From an uncultured Christensenellaceae bacterium (lineage in GTDB: Bacteria; Bacillota; Clostridia; Christensenellales; Pumilibacteraceae), in contig CAJULE010000022.1 in the NCBI GenBank assembly GCA_910587445.1, positions 1 through 38,228 of the forward strand: DNA of 38,228 nt, written 5' to 3'. A program made the translations under genes and the position numbers. Below the pieces are notes generated by a model. That model was not told where the DNA came from. It worked only from the letters and a program-made list of their open reading frames with translations, and searched no databases. Shown one piece after another: positions 25,514 through 34,654 of this stretch (positions are counted from its first letter, which is position 1; every line of letters starts with the position of its first letter).

Positions 25514-28500
25514 ATGAAAAACGGCAAGCTCAAAATGAGCAACAAGCGGTTATGGCAATCGTTATACCGATTATAGTCATACTGACGGTGTTTATTTTGC
25601 TGTTGACTACGACGCTCATGTCTATGCCTTACTTTCTCGACACTTATCTCGGAAGAGGTACGAGAACCGTAACGCCGGCAGAGGGAACGGAGGATTGGGA
25701 TACAAAGTATTACGACGCGAAATACGGAACGTGGCTCAATTCCAGCGACGACGATACTTCGCGTGCGCGAAGCAGAGAAGCTGCGCAAAAAAAGGCCATC
25801 GAGGTGGCAAGCGAAGGCATAGTTCTCTTGAAGAACGACGGAGCGCTTCCGCTTGCAAAGCAGTCCGATATTACGGCATTCGGCAGAGCGTATGTCGATC
25901 CCGTCTACGGCGGAACGGGTAGCGGCGGCGTGCCTACAAAATACAACGTGACGGCAAAAGACGCGCTTTCCGCCGTATACTCTGTGAATCCGAGACTTAC
26001 GGAAAGAATGGAAAGAGAGCTTGGTTCTACGCCTCGCGGATCAATTACAACCGATAAATATCTGGGCTCGAGCTATTATATCGGTGAATTCGAAAGGAAT
26101 GTATATGCAGATGCCGATTATACGGGCTATACGACGGCAGGTATAGTGTTTATCGGCAGAACGGGCGGCGAGGGCGTCGATATGCCCACCGATTTCAAAA
26201 AGACGCTTGCCGAGCATGAGGCAGGCGGCGGCAAGTTCAAAGCAAATACGGAGACGGCGAGATATGCGGACGGACAGCATTATCTCGAGCTTAACGCCGA
26301 GGAAAAGGACATGATAGAAGTTGCGTCGCAAAAGTGTGATAAGGTGATCGTAGTGCTTAACACTTCGAATGCAATGGAAGTGGGCGCGCTTGCCGACAAC
26401 GACAAGATAGACGCTATAGTTTGGATAGGCGGACCCGGCGCCGAGGGATTTACGGCGCTTGCAAGCATACTCTGCGGCGATGTAAATCCGAGCGGCAGAA
26501 TGCCCGACACATATTACGCCGACTTCACGAAAGATCCCGTGTGGAACAACTTCGGCAGAAGCATTTACGGCAATGTGAAGAACCCCGATTCGGGACTCGA
26601 TACTTCGAAGTATGTTTTGTCGTTCGATAAGGATATGAGCGCGACTTTCGTCGAGTACGAAGAGGGCATATACATGGGTTATCGCTATTACGAGACCATG
26701 TACGAAATGCTCGGCAGTAATGGCGACGAGTGGTACAATGCTTGGAAAAAGACCGAGGATAAAGCGTCCGGAACGGGCGTCGTCTATCCGTTCGGCTACG
26801 GACTTTCCTATTCCGAGTTCAAACAGGAAATCGTCGGCTTCGAAACGAGCGGCGACGACATCACGTTGAAAGTCAAGGTCACCAACACGAAAGGCGAAGC
26901 GGGCAAAGACGTGGTACAGATCTATTACGGCTCGGAGTACACCGAATCCGACAAGCAAAATAAGATAGAAAAGGCGTCCAAGAACCTTGTGGCGTTTGCA
27001 AAGACAAAGACGCTTAAGGCGGGCGAGGACGATACGTTGACCGTCACATTCGCAAAAGAGGAAATGGCGTCGTATTGTTATACGCACGACAACGGAGACG
27101 GAACCAAGGGCTGCTACGCGCTTACCGAGGGGGATTACACGATCTATCTCGGCAAGAACAGCCATGACAGCTGGGATCAAAAGGTTTGGCACAACGGTAA
27201 AACCAAGTGGTATTCCGGCATGAATATGCGCGACGGAGATAGAGCGGCGCAGTCCAAACTCGACCCCGAAGGCAATCCCATAAATGTTGCTTCGAGCGGA
27301 GAGTACAATGCGGTGCACAACCTTTTTGACGAGAGCACCGAATACATGAAGTCCTCGCCGAGAAATATGCTTACCCGTGCAAGCGGCTTCACCGAGTGGG
27401 TGGCTACAAAGCCCGCGGGCAGCGAGCTCACGGCAAGCGATGCGGTCAAAAAATCGCTCGAGTCTCTTCCTTATCTCGAGGCGGAGAATTACACGGACGA
27501 AAACGATAAATCTCCGAGACTCAACGAGACCAACGGACTTTCCGTAATAGATATGCGCGGCAAGGATTACAGCGACCCGATGTGGGCGGACATACTCGCA
27601 CAGCTCACGATCAAAGACCTCGACGCGATTTCCAAGCCCTCCAACTACAGCAATATACAGCTCGAGAGCATAGGGCTCGAAAGAATGCAGGACTCCGACG
27701 GACCTCAGGGCATCAAGGGCGCTTACGGCAGCGACGGATTCGGCGCGACCGAAGCTAACTGCGCATGGCCCACCGCTCCCGTGATGGCGGCGACATTCAA
27801 TACGGCGCTTTCCGAGGATATGGGCTATGCCATAGGCACCGAGGCGTTGACGGTCGGCGTAACAGGCTGGTACGCTCCCGCAATGAATACTCACCGCAGT
27901 CCGTTCGGCGGTCGTTGTTTCGAGTATTACAGCGAGGACGGCGTGCTTGCCGGCAAGATAGCGGCGTCTACGGTTAGCGGCGCGGCGTCTCAGGGCGTAC
28001 TCGTATACATCAAGCATTTTGCTCTCAATGACCAAGAAACCGACAGATGCGCAAACGACACCGAACAGCACACTTCGTTCCTCGGCGGCGGTTGTGTGTG
28101 GGCAGACGAGCAGACCATGCGCGAAATCTATTTCAAGCCGTTCGAAATTTGCGTAAAAGAAGCAATGTACGACTTTAAGTACATAGCCGACAAAGAGGGT
28201 ACCGTGGCGACGAGAAAGATACGCGCGACGCTCGGACTCATGTCGTCGTTCAATCGTATAGGCACGGTTTGGGCAGGCGGCGATCCGAGACTTTGCAAAG
28301 ATATGCTCAGGGGCGAATGGGGCTTCGAGGGCACGATAGTCACCGATATGGCTTTCTATGCTCATATGAATCCCATAGCCATGTACTTTGCGAGTGGTAA
28401 TGACAATCTCGGACACTTTATGTCGTTTGGCGGAAGGGAGCGAAACTCGCTCGGTCCAATTGTCATAGATACCGAAAACCCCACTCTACAAAATCTTATA

Positions 28501-28728
28501 GTCGAGTCCGTACATCGCATGGCTTATGCGGCTGTGAACTCCATGCCGTATTATGCGATTGCACCCGGTACGACTGTAAGCTACGGCATATCGCCTTGGA
28601 TGGTATGGCTTATCATAATCAATGTGGTTATATGGCTTGCGATAGCCGGCGGAATAGTTTGGTTGGTGCTCCGTTTCATAGATGAGAAAAAGCATCCCGA
28701 AAAGTATAAGAGAAAAGAAAAAATTTAA
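25514..28728 (+). CDS. Membrane-anchored GH3 family glycosidase, start region frameshifted
   Basis: The clear frame runs from 25552 (1058 residues), but ATG 25552 has no ribosome binding site. ATG 25514 has GGAG nine bases upstream and begins MKNGKLKMSNKR, then leaves frame at 25547-25549. One missing G in the CGG-TT context would join the two. The protein has an N-terminal membrane helix. The GH3 C-type domain comes first (GIVLLKNDGALPL), followed by a fibronectin III-like region and a long linker. The TIM-barrel domain comes last (DSDGPQG, KHFALNDQE, nucleophile Asp in GTIVTDMAF). A second membrane helix and a Lys-rich tail end the protein. This permuted order is known among GH3 beta-glucosidases. 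The active site probably faces outside and releases terminal sugars. Substrate cannot be predicted. Confidence 0.87.
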
Positions 28729-28750
28729 GTTTATCAATATATCCCAAAAC

Positions 28751-28780
28751 AAAAAAAGAAGCTGTCGGGCTTCTTTTTTT
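28751..28780. terminator. Bidirectional terminator between GH3 and spoIIID
   Basis: A 12-base stem, seven A then GAAGC (28751-28762) with GCTTC then seven T (28769-28780), closes on a 6-base loop. It provides a T-run on both strands and so can serve both convergent genes. Confidence 0.9.
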
Positions 28781-28806
28781 ATGTGCGTTTATGGGCGCTT
28801 GTGTGA

Positions 28807-29064
28807 TTATCTTTGACGCTTTTTAAGATATTTTTCCTTCGTGGCCATGCCGCCGCGCAGGTGCCGTTCCTTGAGGTTTTCGGCAAGAACTTCTCCGACG
28901 CGCGCAAACAGTTCGGGATCGATGAGCCTTAAACGCTCCGTCACGTCCTTATGAACGGTCGATTTGCTCACGGAAAAGACCTTTGCCGCGTCGCGCACCG
29001 TGCATGACGTGCGACAGATATGCTCGGCGAGACCCAAAGCCCGCTGCTCGATATAATCCTTCAT
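28807..29064 (-). CDS. spoIIID: Sporulation transcriptional regulator SpoIIID
   Basis: This 85-residue DNA-binding protein has the full length of SpoIIID, which tunes mother-cell gene expression under sigma-E and sigma-K. The sequence begins MKDYIEQRALGLAEHIC. A helix-turn-helix (TVRDAAKVFSVSKSTVHKDV) and a basic C-terminus (GGMATKEKYLKKRQR) match the family closely. A GAGGT site lies just before the ATG on the minus strand. Its presence is the strongest evidence that the organism forms endospores. It is divergent from tilS across a 160-base gap. A sigma-E promoter is expected there, but I could not identify one with confidence. Confidence 0.96.
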   Translation of the reverse strand: MKDYIEQRALGLAEHICRTSCTVRDAAKVFSVSKSTVHKDVTERLRLIDPELFARVGEVLAENLKERHLRGGMATKEKYLKKRQR

Positions 29065-29188
29065 AAAGGTTACCTCACAAATTCATGATAGTTATGCTTA
29101 TGACGAATATTCGCGAATTATGAGCTTTTTGCCGTAATCGGGACGAAAAGTGTAGGAAATAGAAAAGCGCCGCCGCCGACGCGAACGC

Positions 29189-29218
29189 TTGACTGCGTCC
29201 GCCCGAAAGTAGTATACT
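29189..29218 (+). promoter_or_regulatory. Promoter giving a leaderless tilS transcript
   Basis: TTGACT (29189-29194), an 18-base spacer and TATACT (29213-29218) predict a start at about 29225-29226, which is the A of the tilS ATG. There is no ribosome binding site before it. Confidence 0.7.
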
Positions 29219-29225
29219 TGTATCT

Positions 29226-30575
29226 ATGCTGGAGAAAGCAACCGACATTTTAAAAACGTATGCGACAGGCAGGCGCATAGCGGTCGCGGTGAGCGGCGGC
29301 AGGGACTCGATGTGCCTTTTGCATTTACTTACGAGCCTCGATTTTATCGACGGAAAAAACCTGCTTGTTTTAAACGTCGAGCACGGCTTGCGAGGACAGA
29401 GCTCCCTTGCCGACAGCGAGTTCGTGCGGCGGTATTGCGGGAAAAACGGTTTGAAGCTCATAGCAGAGCGCGCCGACGTGCCGAGCCGCTGCGCCGAAAG
29501 CGGCAGGGGTGAGGAGGAAGAGGCAAGGCTTTTTCGGCGTGAATTTTTCTTTCGGATTTTAAACGAGGGAAAAGCCGAGCTCGTGCTGACGGCGCACCAC
29601 TCGGGCGACAACGCCGAGTCCGTACTCATGCACATTTTGCGGGGGTGCGGCGTGAGCGGTCTGCGCGGCATGGATGTTATGGGCGGCGGTATCTTGCGCC
29701 CGCTGCTTTACTGCTCCCGCGAAGAAATTGACGAATACGTCGCGGCAAACTCCGTCCCGTATGTCGAGGACGAGACAAACCGCGATACGAAATATTTCCG
29801 CAACTTTGTCCGACATAAGGTGTTGCCGCTGCTTGACGAGCGCGCGGACGCAAGCTCAAGCCTTTTGCGGCTGGCGGAAGCGGCAAGGCGCGACGACGAC
29901 TTTATTCGCTCTTTTACGGACGCAAGCGACATAGTGTCCGCGCCCCTCGGCGGAGTGCGCGTAAGTCGGGAAAAGCTCTTGTCGAGTCCGGCGATCGCCT
30001 CTCGCATAGCCGTGCTCATGCTGAAGAAACTTACGGGCGATTACACGTCCGACGGCGTGGATTCGATTGTAAAATGCGCCTCGCTTTCCTCGGGAGCGCG
30101 CCTCGAAATAGCGGGCGGCTTAGTCGTCGCAAACGAGTACGAATATGTCACGCTTTACCGAAACAGGTCGGCTTTAAAAAGACGGTTTGCCTTTTCCGAG
30201 GGTGACTTCGACTTCGGCGGTTTCACGGCGCACATAAGGCTTTGCGACGCGGAAAACGCGTCTTTCGGCAAGGAGCGCGGAAATGTTCTGTTTATAGACG
30301 GGTCGAAAGTCGGGAAAAACGCCGAACTTCGGATTCGGAAAGACGGCGACAGATTTGCTCCGTTCGGCGGCGGAACGCGCAAGCTCAAGGAGTTTTTCAT
30401 AGACAAAAAGATACCTTCGAGCCTTCGTGATTTCATTCCGCTCCTGTGCGAAGAAAACGCCGTGCTTGCCGTTTTCGGCGTGGAAATTTCGCGTGCTTTA
30501 AAGCTCGGACCAGACTCGAAAAAGGCGTACAAGCTTTGGCTGACGGACGAGAAAGGAGAGATATGGAAAGGATAG
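29226..30575 (+). CDS. tilS: tRNA(Ile)-lysidine synthase
   Basis: This 449-residue enzyme converts cytidine 34 of the CAU-anticodon tRNA(Ile) to lysidine, so that AUA is read as Ile. AUA is used heavily in this window. The PP-loop SGGRDS spans residues 23-28. The HGLRG motif and TAHHSGDNAESVLM block follow, and later RHKVLPLL and the C-terminal FAPFGGGTRKLKEFFIDKKIP substrate-recognition region are present. Length is normal. The start is fixed by the predicted transcription start and the N-terminal alignment, with no SD. The last 13 bases overlap the next gene. Confidence 0.95.
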   Translation: MLEKATDILKTYATGRRIAVAVSGGRDSMCLLHLLTSLDFIDGKNLLVLNVEHGLRGQSSLADSEFVRRYCGKNGLKLIAERADVPSRCAESGRGEEEEARLFRREFFFRILNEGKAELVLTAHHSGDNAESVLMHILRGCGVSGLRGMDVMGGGILRPLLYCSREEIDEYVAANSVPYVEDETNRDTKYFRNFVRHKVLPLLDERADASSSLLRLAEAARRDDDFIRSFTDASDIVSAPLGGVRVSREKLLSSPAIASRIAVLMLKKLTGDYTSDGVDSIVKCASLSSGARLEIAGGLVVANEYEYVTLYRNRSALKRRFAFSEGDFDFGGFTAHIRLCDAENASFGKERGNVLFIDGSKVGKNAELRIRKDGDRFAPFGGGTRKLKEFFIDKKIPSSLRDFIPLLCEENAVLAVFGVEISRALKLGPDSKKAYKLWLTDEKGEIWKG

Positions 30576-31228
30576 ACGACTTGCAAGTAAACGGCTTGAA
30601 GCTCATTCAGGACAGCGAGCTGTTCTGCTTCGGTTGCGACGCAGTCGAGCTCGCAAACTTCGTTACGGGCCTGCCTTCGTCGAATGTGTGCGACCTCGGC
30701 TGCGGAAGCGGCATAATCCCCGTGCTTCTCGCAGGCAAGCGCGGCATGAGCGTGACGGGCGTCGAGCTTCAAGAGGCTTGCGTTTCGCTCGCCCGCCGCT
30801 CGGTCGAACTGAACGGCTTGTCGGACAAGATAGAGATAGTTTGCGCGCGTATGCAGGACTATGCGGAGGACAGAAACAATATCGGCGCGTTCGATATCGT
30901 GACGTGCAATCCGCCATATAGAAAGGAGGGGAGCGGCTTTAAACAGGAACGCGGAAGCGTTGCGCTCGCCCGTCACGAAATAGCCGTCACGCTCGCCGAA
31001 GCAGTGCACTGCGCCTCGCGCCTTACTAAGAGCGGCGGCAAGTTCTTCACCGTCTGCCATATCGAACGCCTTGCCGAAATGATTTCCCTCTGTACAAGCG
31101 AAAAGCTCGAGCCGAAAATTCTGCAGATCCTCCGTCCCTGCGACGGCAAGCCTCCGCACCTCTTTCTCTTGAAGTGCATTAAGGACGCCGCGCCTGCACT
31201 TACTGTGTTACCCGAGCGAGCAGTCTGA
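30563..31228 (+). CDS. tRNA1(Val) adenine-N6-methyltransferase-like enzyme
   Basis: I choose ATG 30563, with AAAGGAGAG upstream, which overlaps tilS by 13 bases. The 221 residues show the class I SAM fold: VCDLGCGSGIIPVLLA (motif I) and VTGVELQEA, then CNPPYRKEGSG. The NPPY motif marks an N6-adenine or glutamine methyltransferase. The N-terminal DDLQVNGLKLIQDSELFCFGCDAVELANFV is typical of the TrmN6/YabB family, which modifies A37 of a tRNA. The rsmI gene further downstream matches the Firmicute order yabB then rsmI. The exact tRNA target is inferred. Confidence 0.88.
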   Translation: MERIDDLQVNGLKLIQDSELFCFGCDAVELANFVTGLPSSNVCDLGCGSGIIPVLLAGKRGMSVTGVELQEACVSLARRSVELNGLSDKIEIVCARMQDYAEDRNNIGAFDIVTCNPPYRKEGSGFKQERGSVALARHEIAVTLAEAVHCASRLTKSGGKFFTVCHIERLAEMISLCTSEKLEPKILQILRPCDGKPPHLFLLKCIKDAAPALTVLPERAV

Positions 31229-31321
31229 CGGCTTATATACTTCGCGAATACGGACTGCGTGCGTCGAGGCAAGCGGGCGCAGTGCGGTGTAGTACAGCAA
31301 CCCGTGCGGCTCGTCGCCAGC

Positions 31322-31348
31322 TGTCCGTCTCGCTCGCATCTAAGCCGT
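31322..31348. repeat. 27-bp dispersed repeat, copy 2
   Basis: It matches 22917-22943 at 25 of 27 positions, ending ATCTAAGCCGT. It lies in the gap after the tRNA methyltransferase gene, where the upstream GTGTAGTACA segment also recalls the region after prs. Confidence 0.6.
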
Positions 31349-31351
31349 CAA

Positions 31352-31390
31352 AGCCGACAGCTTTGAAATCTCGGCTGTTTTCTTTATTTT
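31352..31390 (+). terminator. Terminator after the tilS operon
   Basis: AGCCGA (31352-31357) pairs with TCGGCT (31371-31376), followed by GTTTTCTTTATTTT. It lies about 125 bases after the methyltransferase stop. Confidence 0.6.
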
Positions 31391-31502
31391 GAATTTAATC
31401 CTTCAAAAAGGGTTTTTAGGGCGAAGCCCTGAATCGTTTAAAGGAGAGGGATTCAAAAGGGAGAGGAACAGCCGAAAGTTCCTCTCCCTTTGTCTTTTTC
31501 GA

Positions 31503-31629
31503 GCACCTTTTCGAAAAAAGGTGCAAAAGATTTTTGGGCGCGCCTTTTCCAAAAAAGGCGCAAACATCATGCGCAATGCTACATTTGAGCAAAAACCTCT
31601 TTTTCGAGCACCTTTTCGAAAAAAGGCGC
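31503..31629. repeat. Three related hairpins in the gap before rsmI
   Basis: Hairpins at 31503-31524 (GCACCTTTTC, GAAAAAAGGTGC), 31540-31561 (GCGCCTTTTCC, AAAAAAGGCGC) and 31608-31629 (GCACCTTTTCG, AAAAAAGGCGC) share one design. Copies 1 and 3 also share the preceding TTTTTCGA. An additional AAGGGAGAGGAAC/GTTCCTCTCCCTT stem lies just upstream (31458-31491 area). No real gene occupies 31229-31722. Confidence 0.8.
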
Positions 31630-31722
31630 AGTTGCATTTTCCACGGTTTTCTTAAAAGCGATATCGCCTCTTGCCGCACGGCAAAAAATATTTTCGCGTT
31701 ACTTTTTAAAAAGGAGCAAATT

Positions 31723-32526
31723 ATGTTATATATAGTCGCCACTCCGATCGGCAATCTCTCCGAAATAACCTATAGGGCGGTGGAAGTGCTGAAAAACGTA
31801 GACTTCATCGCCGCCGAGGACACCCGTCACACGATGGAGCTTTTGCGCGCCTACGACATCCGAAAACCCATGATTTCCTATCATAAGTTTTCCGAGCGTT
31901 CGGCAAGCGCGGGCATAATAAGTCGCCTCAAAGAGGGCAAGGACATAGCTCTCGTTTCCGACGCGGGAATGCCGCTCATATCCGATCCCGGCGCGGTGCT
32001 CGTCGAGGAGCTCATAGAAAACGGCATAGAATACACCGTGGTGTCGGGCGCTTGCGCGTGCGTGAATGCGGTGGTGCTCAGCGGTCTCGATACGTCGTCC
32101 TTTCTCATGGTCGGATTTCTGCCCGAAAAAACTTCGGACAGGAAAAAGACGATTGCAAAAATCAAGGACGTGGAGGCGACGCTCGTCTTTTACTCTCCGC
32201 CGCACAATGTTCTCGAGGATCTCGACTTTCTGTATAAAAGCCTCGGCAGACGCAAATTCGCCGTCGTGCGCGAGATAAGCAAGCTCCATGAAGAGGTCGT
32301 GCGCGGCTGTCTCGGAGAGGTTCCCGAATTTACGGTCAAAGGCGAAATGGTCATAGTCGTCGAAAAGGCGGAGAGCGCCGCCGACAGGCTGGGGGAGCTT
32401 ACCGTTATCGAGCACGTAAAGCACTATATGTCGCTCGGCTACGATAAGATGAAAGCCGTAAAACTCGTTGCCGCCGACAGAAAGGTATCGAAATCGGTCG
32501 TTTATGCCGAAACATTGAATTTATAG
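31723..32526 (+). CDS. rsmI: 16S rRNA (cytidine 1402-2'-O)-methyltransferase
   Basis: This 267-residue enzyme methylates the ribose of C1402 in 16S rRNA. I choose ATG 31723 with AAGGAG seven bases upstream; the frame extends further back only through the hairpin repeats. The N-terminus MLYIVATPIGNLSEITYRAVEVL is the family hallmark. It is followed by AAEDTRHT, SYHKFSE, LVSDAGMPLISDPG and the C-terminal helical domain ending in KSVVYAETLNL. Length is normal. It stands alone before a strong promoter for the tetR gene. Confidence 0.96.
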   Translation: MLYIVATPIGNLSEITYRAVEVLKNVDFIAAEDTRHTMELLRAYDIRKPMISYHKFSERSASAGIISRLKEGKDIALVSDAGMPLISDPGAVLVEELIENGIEYTVVSGACACVNAVVLSGLDTSSFLMVGFLPEKTSDRKKTIAKIKDVEATLVFYSPPHNVLEDLDFLYKSLGRRKFAVVREISKLHEEVVRGCLGEVPEFTVKGEMVIVVEKAESAADRLGELTVIEHVKHYMSLGYDKMKAVKLVAADRKVSKSVVYAETLNL

Positions 32527-32536
32527 CGTTTTCCGA

Positions 32537-32565
32537 TTGACAATATTTCCGAACGGCATTATAAT
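32537..32565 (+). promoter_or_regulatory. Consensus sigma-A promoter of tetR-dnaA
   Basis: TTGACA (32537-32542), 17 bases and TATAAT (32560-32565) match consensus perfectly. The predicted leader is about 107 bases long before GTG 32679. No other clear promoter precedes dnaA, so this one probably drives both genes. Confidence 0.88.
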
Positions 32566-32678
32566 AAAAATACCTATTTTTCGATTTTATTCGCTTTTGC
32601 ATAAGCGGCGTATCATCGTTTCGGACGGCGTTCGGTCGACCTCGAAACGGCGCAAACAGCATTAAGGAGTGAGCTAAG

Positions 32679-33266
32679 GTGCAGTACAAGAAACAGGACA
32701 TCAGCGACCGTATACTCGAGGCGGGCAGGAACGAGTACGCGGCAAAAGGCTATCGCGGCGGCAACATAAGCGCTATCGCGACGCAGGCGGGCGTGCCCGT
32801 CGGCAATCTTTACCGCTACTACGACGGAAAAATGGGGCTCTTGACGGCAATAGTCCGTCCCGCATACATACAGGTCCCCAAGATGATGAACGATCTTTTC
32901 GAGAACGGGTCGGACGACGCGCACGACAATGCAAACCGCATAATCGAGAAACTGCTCGAGGTATACGACAAATACGGCGACGATCTTCTGATACTTGCAG
33001 ACAAGTGCGCTTCTACGCGGTATGAGGATTTTTTCGATAAGCTCGTCGAAAAGTGCGACAGTTTGCTTTTGAAGAGGCTTTTCGAAAATCCCGACGAGGA
33101 CGATCTGTTTTTCTGCCGCACGATTTCGCATACGTTCATAAGCGCGGTGTTCGACGTGCTCCGCCGCGGAGGAGAGCGCGAGCGCATAAAGACGATGCTC
33201 GAGCGCGTCGTGCTTTTCTATTTCGCCGATATAAGCGGTCGAATCCACGGAGGCGCAAATGATTAG
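32679..33266 (+). CDS. TetR-family transcriptional regulator overlapping dnaA
   Basis: This 195-residue protein starts at GTG 32679 with AAGGAG nine bases upstream. The N-terminal helix-turn-helix (ISAIATQAGVPVGNLYRYYDGKMGLL) is a clear TetR motif; the remainder is the helical ligand-binding and dimer domain. It would repress or activate genes in response to an unknown ligand. Its last eight bases overlap the dnaA start, so the two are translationally linked. This is an unusual neighbour for dnaA and raises the possibility that it controls dnaA expression. No palindromic operator was found with certainty in 32566-32678. Confidence 0.9.
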   Translation: MQYKKQDISDRILEAGRNEYAAKGYRGGNISAIATQAGVPVGNLYRYYDGKMGLLTAIVRPAYIQVPKMMNDLFENGSDDAHDNANRIIEKLLEVYDKYGDDLLILADKCASTRYEDFFDKLVEKCDSLLLKRLFENPDEDDLFFCRTISHTFISAVFDVLRRGGERERIKTMLERVVLFYFADISGRIHGGAND

Positions 33267-34611
33267 CACGGCAAGAGAAGTATGGCAGCAGATGGTCGAA
33301 AAGCTCGAAACGGGCATAAGCATCGTCGATTTCGATGTGTGGATAAGCAGGCTCGAGCCCGTGACCGTCGTGGGCGCAAAGCTCGTTCTGCTTGCGCCGT
33401 CCGAGACCAACAAGGACTTTATAAATTCGCACTACCGTCCGCTTATCTTGAGCGTAATGAAGCAGGTAAACCCGCTTCTTACCGACATAGAGATCATCGA
33501 GCCGAACGAAAAGGACAGGTTTAAAGAGAGCGTCGGTACGACGGTGGAGGAACCCGAGCCCGTACATCGCATGGAAGCCATGCTCATAAATCCGAAATAC
33601 AATTTCGAGAATTTCGTCGTGGGCGGCTCGAACAGATTCGTGTATGCGGCGGCGCGCGCCGTTGCCGAGGAGCCGGGAAAGCGCTATAACCCGCTGTTTA
33701 TATACGGCGGCGTGGGACTCGGAAAAACGCACATAATCCATGCGATAGGAAACTGCCTGCGCGCGACGCGCCCCGACCTCAAGGTGCTGTACGTCTCCAG
33801 CGAGAAGTTCGTAAACGAGTTTATCGCTTCCGTCCGTACGACTAAGGGCACGAATACGAATTTCCGCGACAAGTACAGGAGCGCGGACGTACTCATGATC
33901 GACGACATACAGTTCATAGCGGGAAAATCCGGTACGCAGGAAGAGATGTTTCACACGTTCAACGATCTCTATCAGTCGAACAAACAGCTCATAATGACTT
34001 CCGATTTGCCTCCGAAGGAGATCCCAGAGCTCGAGGAGCGACTGCGCTCGCGCTTCGAATGGGGGCTTATCGCCGACATTCAGCCGCCCGACCTCGAGAC
34101 GAGGATAGCCATTCTTCAAAAGAAAGCTCAGCTCGAAAACCACAGACTGCCCGATGAGGTCTTGACCTTCATGGCGCAGAAGATAGATAAGAACATCCGA
34201 GAAATGGAAAGCCTCTTGAACAAAGTCATTTTCCTTTCCATGCTCAGCGAAAAGCCGCCTACGGTCGAGCTTGTGCGCGAAGCCCTGAAGGATTACGGAT
34301 CTCAGGGGGGCGACGCCGCAAGCGTCTCGGCAGACGACATAATCGAGGCAACCTGCAAGTATTTCCGCATTTCTCGCGAGGACCTTGTCGGTAAGAAAAA
34401 GACGAAGGACGTAGTCGAGCCGCGTCAGCTTTGTATCTATCTCATAACCGATATGCTCGATTTGCCGCTCGCCACGATCGGCAATATGTTCGGCGGCAGA
34501 GACCACACGACGGTAATGCACGCCCGCGACAAGATGAGCGAAAAGGTCTCGACCGTCAGTCGCTTAAAGACCGCCGCCGAGGACATCAAGAACTTTATAT
34601 ACAAGAAGTAG
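33259..34611 (+). CDS. dnaA: Chromosomal replication initiator protein DnaA
   Basis: This 450-residue AAA+ protein melts the replication origin. The N-terminal domain I (VWQQMVEKLETGISIVDFDVWISRLEPV) is followed by a short linker. The ATPase has Walker A GGVGLGKTH (150-158) and Walker B VLMIDDIQF. The C-terminal DnaA-box-binding domain has GGRDHTTVMHARDKM. Length and order of domains are standard. Start ATG 33259 has GGAGG upstream and overlaps the tetR stop. It is not followed by dnaN, recF or gyrB as usual, but by rpmE, so oriC cannot be assumed here. A perfect DnaA box (TGTGGATAA, 33338-33346) lies within its own coding sequence. Confidence 0.98.
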   Translation: MISTAREVWQQMVEKLETGISIVDFDVWISRLEPVTVVGAKLVLLAPSETNKDFINSHYRPLILSVMKQVNPLLTDIEIIEPNEKDRFKESVGTTVEEPEPVHRMEAMLINPKYNFENFVVGGSNRFVYAAARAVAEEPGKRYNPLFIYGGVGLGKTHIIHAIGNCLRATRPDLKVLYVSSEKFVNEFIASVRTTKGTNTNFRDKYRSADVLMIDDIQFIAGKSGTQEEMFHTFNDLYQSNKQLIMTSDLPPKEIPELEERLRSRFEWGLIADIQPPDLETRIAILQKKAQLENHRLPDEVLTFMAQKIDKNIREMESLLNKVIFLSMLSEKPPTVELVREALKDYGSQGGDAASVSADDIIEATCKYFRISREDLVGKKKTKDVVEPRQLCIYLITDMLDLPLATIGNMFGGRDHTTVMHARDKMSEKVSTVSRLKTAAEDIKNFIYKK

Positions 34612-34654
34612 TTTCAAGTTTGCGTTAATGCTTCGGAAAAAGGCGCGATTTCGC

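Noticed and set aside
26041..28416. Long open frame on the minus strand opposite the GH3 gene (791 codons)
   Set aside because: It mirrors the codon bias of the real gene, has no recognisable domain, and has no start signals. Similar long antisense frames at 4829-6175, 11173-12921 and 33136-34521 were rejected for the same reason.
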